Below, one piece after another: positions 25,562 through 33,421 of a stretch of 64,000 bases of DNA. This stretch comes from JAEUIE01 sp047602475 (GTDB taxonomy: Bacteria; Planctomycetota; Planctomycetia; Gemmatales; HRBIN36): positions 1 to 64,000 of the forward strand of contig JASGHE010000006.1 in NCBI GenBank assembly GCA_047602475.1, read 5' to 3'. The translations under genes and the position numbers were made by a program. The notes beneath the pieces were generated by a model. The model saw only the letters and a program-made list of their open reading frames with translations, had not been told where the DNA came from and made no database searches. The first letter of the stretch is position 1, and every line of letters starts with the position of its first letter.

Positions 25562-26952
25562 ATGCCAAGAGCCATGAACGAACCGCAGAACAGTGCGACC
25601 GCGAAGATGCGGAGTTGGTGGCTGCGACTAGCGTGGGGGCCGACTTTGGTAGGCCTTCTGTGGATCGCCTTTGCGGTGATGCTGATCGTTCAGGGTATTG
25701 TGCGCGGCTTTAACCTGGTGACGTTCCTCGCGTCATTCCTTGCCGCCATGTGGGTTCTGAATCTGGTGGTGACGCTGCTGAGCTGGCCAAGGCTCGGGAA
25801 ACTGCACATCCGGCGAAGGCTGCTGGGGACCGTGCATGCCGGGCAAGCCCGGTGATGCAGAGCATCGAAGTGGAAAACGAGGGGACTGCCGCCATTACCG
25901 GGGTGCGCATTAAGGAACAGGGAAATCAGTCCCGGCATAACATTGGCTTGAATCATCTACCCGGGTTGGGGCATGTGGAGTTCCGTCAACAGACCATCGC
26001 CGGCGTTCGCGGCCCGTTCGCCTGGAAGCCCCTGACCGCTTCGACGGGAAATCCCTTCGGTCTTTTCCGGATGAGACGGGATTGTCGCAGTGAAGAGGTG
26101 GAATCGCTGGTGTTGCCGATGCTGGGCGACGTGGATCAGCAGCAGTTTCAGCGCTGGCTGAAAAGCAGCCGGCGTGCCAGCAACCTGCAGACCAGGGTGC
26201 GGGCGAGGCGGACGGTGACGCCAGCCGATTTTTATGGCATCCGGTCGTACCGGTCCGGGGACAGTGCCCGGTGGATCCATTGGCGGACGACGGCCCGGGT
26301 CGGTTCCCCGATGGTGCGCGAGTTCGAGGAGCCGCCGCAGAATCACCTTACAGTAGTGCTGGATGCGTCGCTTCCCGATACGGAGGAACATCTCCAGGCT
26401 GGCTGGCAGGCGCAGCGGAAGAAAAACCTCAAGGATGTCAAGAAGCAGTACGAACGCTATGCTCCTCCGACGAAAGACGAGCTGGCTTTTCGCCTGTCAC
26501 AACTGCGGCAGAGCGAGGTGCCGTTTGCGGAGCCGTTGCACCTGGTGGAGCAATCAGTCAGCCTGGCTTGTTCATTGGCGTCTCTGTGGACCAGGCGTCT
26601 GGGTTCGACGGTGACGGTAGTCGTGCTTGATGGGCGCAGCGATTTGCCGTCCCGCCTGGACAGCGGCCCGAGCCTTCGCCAACTGGTGCCGCTGATGGAA
26701 CGGCTGGCGCTGGTGCAGGCCACCCCGAAACACGATCTGCCTCGCATTCAGCGCGAGCTGGAACAACGAGCGCTGCCTCCGGGGCCGGTGATGCTCATCA
26801 CCCCCGGCGGAAATTCTGAGGCGAGCCTGATGCTTCGTGGGCTGCTGCGTCAGACGCAGGTGTTGGATATGTCGAAGAGTCATCAGATACGCCGCTTCTT
26901 TCAGAGCAGGGCGGAAGCGGAGCTGCGGGGGATGGAAGAGGGTATGGTTTGA
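25562..26952 (+). CDS. DUF58 domain protein, frameshifted near its N-terminus
   Basis: The frame from 25562 gives two membrane spans (WGPTLVGLLWIAFAVMLIVQ and LVTFLASFLAAMWVLNLVV) and stops at 25855; adding one C to a CCC run near 25850 joins it to the frame ending 26952 (AGQAPVMQSIEVENEG). The DUF58 signature is RTVTPADFYGIRSYRSGDSA then RWIHWRTTARVGSPMVREFE, followed by a split VWA-like domain with TVVLDASLPD. These proteins work with MoxR ATPases and are thought to serve in envelope or metallo-enzyme maturation. The upstream moxR gene supports that. Start choice between 25562 and 25574 is open. Confidence 0.85.
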
Positions 26953-26980
26953 TTGTCGCTCTTCAGAATCCCACACAACT

Positions 26981-27017
26981 ATTGCCAACCCTTGCCAACC
27001 ATGGTAAGCTGGTGTTC
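26981..27017 (+). promoter_or_regulatory. Candidate operator of the ParD-like gene
   Basis: TTGCCAACCCTTGCCAACC is a direct double of TTGCCAACC, and the second copy runs into AACCATGGTAAGC, a partly symmetric site. It ends just before the ATG at 27018. Position fits autorepression; no stronger proof. Confidence 0.35.
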
Positions 27018-27299
27018 ATGAAAATCGAAACCATGAACATCTCGCTACCTACCCCTCTCAAAGCCTATGTCCAACAGCGCGTCAAGCGTGATGGTTACGG
27101 CAACATCAGCGAATACATGCGCGAGTTGATTCGGGACGATCAGAAGAAGAAGGCGAAGGAGAAGCTGGACAGCTTGCTGTTGGAGGGGATGGAAGGGCCG
27201 ACGTCGCCCATGACGAAAGCAGATTGGGCGGAGTTGCATCAGCGAGTCAAAGATCGACATGCCAGCCGAATCAAGAGGAGTAAATCAACGAAGAAGTAA
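27018..27299 (+). CDS. ParD-family antitoxin, without a visible toxin partner
   Basis: 93 residues. MNISLPTPLKAYVQQRVKRD and GYGNISEYMRELIRDDQKKK are the strand and helices of a ParD/CC2985-type ribbon-helix-helix; the tail MEGPTSPMTKADWAELHQRV is the usual toxin-binding part. No ParE follows: the next 190 bases are a palindromic repeat and then an opposite-strand gene. The frame extends upstream to 26949, overlapping DUF58, but the ATG at 27018 is the natural start. It is either an orphan or its toxin was lost. Confidence 0.85.
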   Translation: MKIETMNISLPTPLKAYVQQRVKRDGYGNISEYMRELIRDDQKKKAKEKLDSLLLEGMEGPTSPMTKADWAELHQRVKDRHASRIKRSKSTKK

Positions 27300-27308
27300 T
27301 CGCTTGTC

Positions 27309-27494
27309 GATCCTGAAAGGATTACCTGTAACAGCCCTGGACTTCAGTCCAGGGAAATGATGCTCTATTAGTGATTGGTCCTGTAAGGACTACCTAAGCC
27401 ACGAGTGTAGGTAATCCCTTCAGGATCAAACCAGGTCAACTTTGATTCCCTGGGACTAAAGTCCCAGGCTATTACAGGTCGTCCCTTCAGGACA
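27309..27494. repeat. Palindromic repeat with CCTGGACTTCAGTCCAGG hairpins
   Basis: TCCTGAAAGGATTACCTGTA at the left is mirrored by TTACAGGTCGTCCCTTCAGGA at the right in a degenerate form; inner hairpins are CCCTGGACTTCAGTCCAGGG and CCTGGGACTAAAGTCCCAGG. It separates the convergent parD and response-regulator genes and could act as a two-way terminator. Confidence 0.75.
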
Positions 27495-27509
27495 AAACCA
27501 GACAGCAAC

Positions 27510-28916
27510 CTATCCAGCCCCCGGTCGTCGCTTCGGCATGTAGCCGGCGTCTTCGTACTCTTTGATCTTGCGATAGAGGGTGCGTTCGCCGATTTGGAGC
27601 ATCTCGGCCGCTTCTTCGCGGTTGCCGTTGGCCATCTCCAGCGCCTGCAGGATGTAGTAGCGTTCCACTTCGCCGAGCGATTTGCCGACCAGCGAGGTAT
27701 CGCCCATGGGCAGGGCGACGGCGTCCTGGGCTTTGCCTAGCCCTTCATTCTCGGGCAGGTCATCCACGCCGAGGATGCCATCCCGATCGACGGCGACCAT
27801 GCTTTCAATGACGTGCCGAAGTTCACGGACGTTACCGGGCCAATCGTAGGCGGCGAACATCCTTCGCACCTCGGCGGCGATGGTCTTCACATCCCGGCCA
27901 TAGCGGTTGGCGAACTCCTTCATGAAGTGCTGGGCCAGCAGGGGGATGTCTTCCCGGCGTTCCCGCAGAGGAGGCAGCTTGATGGTGACCACTTTCAGGC
28001 GGTAATACAAATCTTGCCGGAAGGTGCCCTTGGCGACCGCCTGCTCGAGATCACGGTGGGTAGCTGAGATGACACGCACATTGACCTTGATCGGCTCGTT
28101 GCCGCCGACACGATAGACCTGACCGTCCTCGAGTACCCGCAAGAGCTTTTGTTGCAGAGCGATGGGCATATCGCCCAGTTCATCGAGGAAGAGCGTGCCG
28201 CCGTTGGCGTACTCGAACTTGCCCTTGCGCTGGCGGTCGGCACCGGTGTAGGCGCCGGGCTCGTGGCCGAAGAGTTCATCTTCGAGGAGGTTCTCGTTGA
28301 GAGCGGTACAGTTGAGCGGCACGAAGGGCTTGTTCTTACGCGGACTGTTGAAGTGGAGCGCCTTGGCTGCCAGTTCCTTGCCGGTGCCGGTCTCGCCCTG
28401 AATAAGAACTCTGCTATCGGTCGGGGCCAGTTGCTTGAGCCGATCGAGCACGGCGTGCATGAGCGGGCTGGAACCGATGACCCCTTCGAAGCCGAAGCGT
28501 TCATCGAGCTGGCGCTGGAGTTCTTTATTGGTCTGGGTCAGACGATGCCGCTGAGTGTACTTTTCCACCACGGCACGGAGTTCGTTGATATCGACAGGTT
28601 TGGTGAGGTAGGTAGCGGCTCCGCCCTGCATGGCGGCGACAGCGGTCTTGATGTCGCCATGCCCGGTGACCAGCACGACCTCCGCTTCGGGCAGTTCCAT
28701 CTTGGCTTTACGCAGGATGGCCAGGCCATCAACGCCTTCCATGCGAAGGTCGGTGATGACAATGTCGAAGTCTTCATTCTCGATCTTCTGCAAGCCTTCC
28801 TGGCCGCTGGTGGCGATGGTGCAATCGTAGCCGATGCGCGACAGGCTTTCGGCGACCGCCTGGGCGTGCATTTCCTGATCATCGACAACGAGGACACGAA
28901 TCTTATCGCCGCTCAT
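27510..28916 (-). CDS. Sigma-54-dependent response regulator, NtrC type
   Basis: 468 residues. Receiver: VVDDQE and the phospho-acceptor D56 in VITDLRMEG, Lys in YLTKPVD. AAA+ domain: Walker A GETGTGKE, the sigma-54 loop GAYTGA (Tyr in place of the usual Phe), Walker B TLFLDELGDMP, and NVRVISATHRDLE. A Fis-type helix-turn-helix, NREEAAEMLQIGERTLYRKI, ends the protein. It activates sigma-54 promoters when phosphorylated. No histidine kinase is adjacent; the FHA-GAF-HD-GYP gene lies upstream on the same strand, separated by a MITE-like element. Confidence 0.95.
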   Translation of the reverse strand: MSGDKIRVLVVDDQEMHAQAVAESLSRIGYDCTIATSGQEGLQKIENEDFDIVITDLRMEGVDGLAILRKAKMELPEAEVVLVTGHGDIKTAVAAMQGGAATYLTKPVDINELRAVVEKYTQRHRLTQTNKELQRQLDERFGFEGVIGSSPLMHAVLDRLKQLAPTDSRVLIQGETGTGKELAAKALHFNSPRKNKPFVPLNCTALNENLLEDELFGHEPGAYTGADRQRKGKFEYANGGTLFLDELGDMPIALQQKLLRVLEDGQVYRVGGNEPIKVNVRVISATHRDLEQAVAKGTFRQDLYYRLKVVTIKLPPLRERREDIPLLAQHFMKEFANRYGRDVKTIAAEVRRMFAAYDWPGNVRELRHVIESMVAVDRDGILGVDDLPENEGLGKAQDAVALPMGDTSLVGKSLGEVERYYILQALEMANGNREEAAEMLQIGERTLYRKIKEYEDAGYMPKRRPGAG

Positions 28917-28941
28917 GGGTACCTGATTTCAGACGGAGAGT

Positions 28942-29083
28942 CGCACCAGCTGAATAACTGTGGCAGGGGTCAGCGGTACGCCGCTGCCCCCTGCTGAATG
29001 TCCAATACCCGGCTGGTTCGCAGGGGGCACGCTGAGTACAGCGTGCCCCCTGCCACAGCTTCGTGTTATTCAACAGGCTTCTA
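28942..29083. mobile_element. MITE-like element, copy C
   Basis: Right end ATTCAACAGGCTTC-TA is intact; left end is decayed and lies 26 bases upstream of the response-regulator start. Hairpins: CAGCGG/CCGCTG (left) and CACGCTG/CAGCGTG (right, unique to this copy), around GTAC. It occupies the promoter side of the response-regulator gene. Confidence 0.75.
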
Positions 29084-29130
29084 GAGAATATGGTACGGGA
29101 CTACCGCACGGTAGGTAGTGGGTCGGTTTG

Positions 29131-29218
29131 CTCCTCCCCTTACCAAGGGGAGGTTGGGTGGGGTTATAACTACGAGGAATTTACCCCCTCCAACTCCCCC
29201 TTGGAAAGGGGGAGAGAA
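29131..29218. repeat. C-rich double-hairpin repeat copy
   Basis: CTCCTCCCCTTACCAAGGGG ... CAACTCCCCCTTGGAAAGGG. Non-coding; an open frame continuing through it from the HD-GYP gene is an artefact of the frameshift. Confidence 0.8.
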
Positions 29219-29246
29219 TGGACTGACCCACTTCCGAACGGGAGGG

Positions 29247-30916
29247 CTAGCGTTTCGTAAAAAAACCCGATTCGACTTGCACGGTGCTGGGGCCATCGGT
29301 TGAGGAAATGTTCGAATCGGTAGATGGCTCCGGGTGGTCGGCTGCATCACCGTCGTATTCGAGGATGACTCTCTGAGAATAGGCTTCTTCGACCTTCTCG
29401 CGCTGGCGGATGAAAGCCGCCGCCGCTTCGGGATCGAACTGCTTGCCGGCCTTGGAACGGATTTCATCGAAGGCGCCTGGAGCGACAGACCGCTGCGATA
29501 GGGTCGATCGGTCGTCATGGCATCGAAGGCATCAGCGACGGCGACGATGCGGGCCAAGAGGGGAATCTGGTTGCCGATCAGGCCATCAGGGTATCCGCCG
29601 CCGTCCCATTGTTCATGATGGCTGCGGACGATGGGGATAGCGGGCGAGAGTTCGGGGATGGCCATCAGAATCGACGCGCCTTTAGTCGTATGCGACTTCA
29701 TGATCTCGTACTCTTCCCCAGTCAGCTTGGTGCGCTTGCGGAGAATGGCGTCGTCGATGCCGATCTTGCCGATGTCGTGCAGGGGGGTGCCGATCTGAAT
29801 CCAGCGGGCATCCTCGGCGCTGATCTTGAGTTCCTGGGCGATGATGAGCGAGTAATCGGTGACGCGCTGGGTATGGTTGCCGGTGTAGGAGTCGCGCATT
29901 TCGACAGCCTGGGCCAGGGCGGTCACGGTGCGGAGGAAGAGCTCGCGCTGCTGCTCCAGGAGCTGCGCGACTTCGATGCCTGCAGAGACGCTGGCAGCCA
30001 GGGCGTCAGCCAGTTGCAGATCTTCGTTGTTGAACGGATCCTTGAGCGGACCACGATCCAGGTGTAGCACCCCCAGTTGCTTGCGGGGAGACCGCAGCAG
30101 GGCGCAGATGACCGAGCTCATGGTGCCATCGGCGATGCTGTTGGCGACCGCGAGCTCAGGAGAGTGGGTGACATCTCGGCACAGCACCGATTCAGCCTTG
30201 TCGAAACAGCGTCGGGCGATGCTCTTGCTGAAATAGACGCGCCCCTGACTGCCCTTTTCCCCGGTGGCTACCGCTTTCAGCACCAGGTCGTTGCTGTCGT
30301 CGCTGGCCAGCACGATGGCGGCACGCTGAGCATCGAGCGCGGAGACGGCGTCATCGAGAACGGAGCGGAGAAGATCTTCGAGCGAATTAGCATGAACCAG
30401 ATGATGCCCGGCACGGAGCAGGGCCAGCAGACGATCACCCGTGCGTGGCTTGTTGGTGTGCTGGAAGGCGACGCTTTCGAGAGCGCGATGCCAGGAGTTG
30501 GTGCTGGTCGCCTGTACTTGCAGCCCGCCGGTGGGTGGTTCTTCCGGCTCGGGCGGGCCATCTTCGCAAACCGCCACGACCATAACGAGGTTGCCAAACT
30601 GGATGACGTCTCGTGCTTTGATCTTGCGATCCGACCGACCGACCTTCACACCATTAAGATAGGTGCCGTTGGTGCTGCCCAGATCACGAACGATCCAGCC
30701 TTGATCGGTGATGGCCAACTCGCCATGTCGGCGGCTGATGGAGGCATCGTTGAGGACGATCTCAAGGTGCTCGTAACGACCGACGCGGAGCAACGACTCA
30801 GCTTCCCAGTACTTGCCTTCAATCTGGGGGCCAACACCTCGAAGTCGGATGCGTCGTTGGGCCACAAACGGTTCCTTGGGAATACGCAGTGAAGTAACAG
30901 CGGAGAAGACGCTCAT
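29247..30916 (-). CDS. FHA-GAF-HD-GYP regulatory protein, frameshifted near the C-terminus
   Basis: About 555 residues. FHA domain: LLRVGRYEHLEIVLNDASIS, RRHGELAI and LGSTNGTYLNG. GAF domain in the middle (LQLADALAASVSAGIEVAQL end). HD-GYP: HDIGKIGIDDAILRK, EYEIMKSHTTKGASIL, RSHHEQWDGGGYPDGL and FDAMTTDRPYR. The family hydrolyses cyclic di-GMP; the FHA part would bind phosphothreonine on a partner, linking it to Ser/Thr kinases. A missing base near 29485 breaks the frame after SLQ; the correct end continues AFDEIRSKAGKQFDPEAAAA and stops at 29247. ATG at 30916. Confidence 0.9.
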
Positions 30917-31007
30917 TCACCAACTGCGGACACAGACGAGTATAAAATGAGTTTCATCAATGAGCAAGCAATCTATAGACTCTAGGTAGAGAAAGTAGGA
31001 GATACTC

Positions 31008-31889
31008 ATGCGCCTTTCTACCCGCGGCAGGCTGATCGTTTTTGTAGTTTCGGTGTGTCTCCTCGGCGTGGCCATGAGGGAAACCCTGACTGCGCGAGAC
31101 GATGCCCCGGTGAAGGTGGCCCTGCTGGAAAGCGTCTTCTCCGGCCAGAGCCGGGAAAAGATCGTCGAACAGATCAAACCCTTTGCTGACATCATTCAAA
31201 AAGAGACCGGAACCAAGGCGGTCTTCGACGTCATGTCGCTGGCTCAGGCGGAGGGAGACTTCAAGTCGGGCAAGATTCAACTGGTGATCCTCACCGGCCT
31301 CGAATACGCCTGGCTTCACGCTCAAGACCCCGATACCAAGGCGCTGCTGGTAGCCGGGATCGATCCCGGAGCCACCCGAACGGTCTTTATCGTCAAGCAG
31401 GATGACACAGCCAAGGAAGTAAAGGATTTGCAGGGGGCGACTCTTTCGGTGCCGGAAAAGGTGCCCTATCTCTCGCAGTTTTACGTCAACAAGGTCGCTG
31501 GTCAGCCGCTGGACAAGGCATTCAAACTGATGAAGAACGACAATGTGGATGACACGATTGAAGCGGTGCTGGACGGCAAAGCTCGTGGTGCGATGGTGAC
31601 CGGTGCCGGCTTCGACGTGTTCAAGGAGCGCAAGCCGGGCCGGGCGAAGAAGCTGAAGGTGATCCACGAGTCGCCCGACTTCCCGCCGGCGACAGTGATG
31701 TACCACGAGAAGCAGGCCGACAAAGCGGCGCTGGAGAAGTTCAAGAAAGCGCTGCTCGGCGCCAACGACAAGCCCGAAGGTTCCCGCGTGCTGACGTTGT
31801 TCAAGCTGAAGGGATTTGAGACGCTGCCGGAGGGGTTTGAGAAGCAGGTGACGGAGACGGCGAAGGGGTTTCCGAGGAGCGGGGGGTAG
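31008..31889 (+). CDS. PhnD-like substrate-binding protein
   Basis: 293 residues. N-terminal signal GRLIVFVVSVCLLGVAM. The two-lobed periplasmic binding pattern of the phosphate/phosphite/phosphonate group is seen: VALLESVFSGQSREKIVEQI, PFADIIQKETGTKA, AQAEGDFKSGKIQLVILTGL, DLQGATLSVPEK and GAMVTGAGFDVFK. No ABC permease or ATPase genes are adjacent, so it may feed a distant transporter or serve as a sensor. The next gene begins two bases after its stop on the GTG reading. Confidence 0.85.
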   Translation: MRLSTRGRLIVFVVSVCLLGVAMRETLTARDDAPVKVALLESVFSGQSREKIVEQIKPFADIIQKETGTKAVFDVMSLAQAEGDFKSGKIQLVILTGLEYAWLHAQDPDTKALLVAGIDPGATRTVFIVKQDDTAKEVKDLQGATLSVPEKVPYLSQFYVNKVAGQPLDKAFKLMKNDNVDDTIEAVLDGKARGAMVTGAGFDVFKERKPGRAKKLKVIHESPDFPPATVMYHEKQADKAALEKFKKALLGANDKPEGSRVLTLFKLKGFETLPEGFEKQVTETAKGFPRSGG

Positions 31890-31951
31890 ACGTGGCGATT
31901 CGTGGTGGAGAGAACAAGCTGGCGAAATCCTCGAGAGACGGTAGTATTCCT

Positions 31952-32308
31952 ATGCGAACTATCCGTCGCTTTGCTCATTCCATCGCCCGGATGTTTCACC
32001 CGGAGAAGATCATCCTCTTCGGATCGCATGCTTATGGAACGCCAACATCAGAAAGCGATGTCGATTTACTGGTGGTGATGCCCTGTCGTAACAGGATTGA
32101 GCAAGCGGTGCAAATACGATGGGAGTTGCCTGCCCCGTTCCCCGTTGACTTGATTGTTCGGACGCCCCGTCAGTTGAAGGCAAGATTGAAAATGGGCGAT
32201 TCCTTTTTGACCGAGATACACACTAAAGGAAAGGTGCTTCATGAAAGGAGCAACAAGAGTGTGGGTGCGCAAAGCCGAGCAGGACTATACGCTCGTGAAA
32301 AAGATTGA
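31952..32308 (+). CDS. MNT-type nucleotidyltransferase (antitoxin candidate)
   Basis: About 118 residues. IILFGSHAYGTPTSESDVDL is the GSxxxG ... DxD motif of minimal nucleotidyltransferases. The C-terminal half has FPVDLIVRTPRQLKARL. It overlaps the HEPN gene by 68 bases in another frame, the standard layout of MNT/HEPN toxin-antitoxin pairs in which the MNT protein can adenylylate the HEPN toxin. The GTG at 31892 would add 20 residues with little similarity; the ATG at 31952 is preferred. Confidence 0.85.
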   Translation: MRTIRRFAHSIARMFHPEKIILFGSHAYGTPTSESDVDLLVVMPCRNRIEQAVQIRWELPAPFPVDLIVRTPRQLKARLKMGDSFLTEIHTKGKVLHERSNKSVGAQSRAGLYAREKD

Positions 32309-32648
32309 GCTTGACCAATTGAAACTGTACGACGCTCTCTGTTTTCATTGTCAGCAAAGTGTCGAGAAATACTTGAAAGCCCTGCTCGTAGAATCGGGCC
32401 TCAGCGTTCCCAAGACACATGATTTAGACAGGCTGCTGGGGTTATTGCTGCCAATCCATCAGTCGTTATCAGTCTTGCGACGTGGGCTACTACTCTTGTC
32501 ATCCTTCGCAGTTGAGACACGATACCCTGGCTTCGACGCAAGCAAACGTCAGGCTACTTCCTCGCTGATGTGGGCTGAGAAGATTCGCCTTGAATGTAGA
32601 AGTATCCTTAAGATCAAACCAAAACAAACACGACGTAAGACACCATAG
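32241..32648 (+). CDS. HEPN domain protein (toxin candidate)
   Basis: 135 residues. RKAEQDYTLVKKIELDQLKL, YDALCFHCQQSVEKYLKALL and SGLSVPKTHDLDRLLGLLLP follow the HEPN helical bundle, with LSSFAVETRYPGFDASKRQA as the C-terminal helix pair. HEPN proteins in such pairs act as ribonucleases, the usual RxxxxH site being poorly matched here. It starts inside the MNT gene. Basic tail KPKQTRRKTP. Confidence 0.85.
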   Translation: MKGATRVWVRKAEQDYTLVKKIELDQLKLYDALCFHCQQSVEKYLKALLVESGLSVPKTHDLDRLLGLLLPIHQSLSVLRRGLLLLSSFAVETRYPGFDASKRQATSSLMWAEKIRLECRSILKIKPKQTRRKTP

Positions 32649-32675
32649 ATGTTGCGTATCCGCTATTTCTATGGC

Positions 32676-33137
32676 TTACGACACGGGCGATGGCTTGAGA
32701 ACGATGTACACCGTTGCATCATTACCGGCTGACTTGTCCTTAAAGTCTTTTGGTCGAGTGGAACCAGGCCCCCGGTAGCAGATCATCAGTTGCCCAGCTC
32801 GAACCTCGTACAGCCCCAAGTATGTTTGCCCCCGGTTAGCTGCGTTCTTTTCTGTCGGAGTGAAGTCAATCTCCTTCGGCGTCGCCTTCGAATCCAACCT
32901 GAACTTGGTCGGAGTGGTGTTCCTCTTGCCGTTCAAATTATAGTGGATGGTGAGGGTATCACCCTTGATGACGACTTTCTCTACGAGAATCTTAGAGTCC
33001 GACTGCTTGGCGGCCGGGTCCCAGTCCCATGACCCTTGAAACAACTGAACATCACTCTTCGGCTTATCGTCGGCTATGCCCGACAATCTGCTAAGTAAGC
33101 ACAGAACTATCATGACGAGGAATCGTGCTACCATCAT
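32676..33137 (-). CDS. TIGR03067-type secreted protein
   Basis: About 153 residues. Signal peptide MVARFLVMIVLCLLSRLSG-IAD. The domain fits the planctomycete TIGR03067 pattern: FQGSWDWDPAAKQSDSK at the start, VVIKGDTLTIHYN, KEIDFTPTEKNAANRGQT, YLGLYEVRAGQLMICYRGPG and RPKDF. AGGAG precedes the tandem ATGs at 33137/33134. Function unknown. It is convergent with the HEPN gene. Confidence 0.9.
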   Translation of the reverse strand: MMVARFLVMIVLCLLSRLSGIADDKPKSDVQLFQGSWDWDPAAKQSDSKILVEKVVIKGDTLTIHYNLNGKRNTTPTKFRLDSKATPKEIDFTPTEKNAANRGQTYLGLYEVRAGQLMICYRGPGSTRPKDFKDKSAGNDATVYIVLKPSPVS

Positions 33138-33269
33138 CGTCTCCTGGGCTTTGCTAAACACCATTGTACCTTTCTCTATTAGAGAGATAAAGGCAAACCA
33201 AGCAGCACAACCAAAGCTGCAGCGTACACTGCTATTTTGGAGTTTCAGCGATGGCAGCATATCGTCGCT

Positions 33270-33313
33270 CCCCCTCACCCCCAACCTCTCTCCCTCCGGG
33301 GGAGAGGGAGAAA
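33270..33313. repeat. CCTCACCCC/GGGAGAGGG hairpin repeat
   Basis: CCCCTCACCCCCAACCTCTC ... CCGGGGGAGAGGGAGAA. Same family as at 23780 and 62101. Confidence 0.7.
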
Positions 33314-33421
33314 TGACGGCAGCTTTGCTCAGTCCGGGTAATCACTAGTTCCTCCTCTCCACCATGCCCTTCATGCCCTATAACAACTCTCCTGTCTACT
33401 TCCTCTCCTGGAGATTCTTCG

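Noticed and set aside
27309..27494. Possible structured RNA or riboswitch
   Set aside because: The hairpins are of the CCTGGACTTCAGTCCAGG type that also occurs near 54670; position between convergent genes fits a repeat or terminator better than a leader RNA.
29081..29246. C-terminal extension of the HD-GYP frame
   Set aside because: It arises only after the frameshift near 29485 and reads through a C-rich repeat; the conserved end lies in the other frame and stops at 29247.
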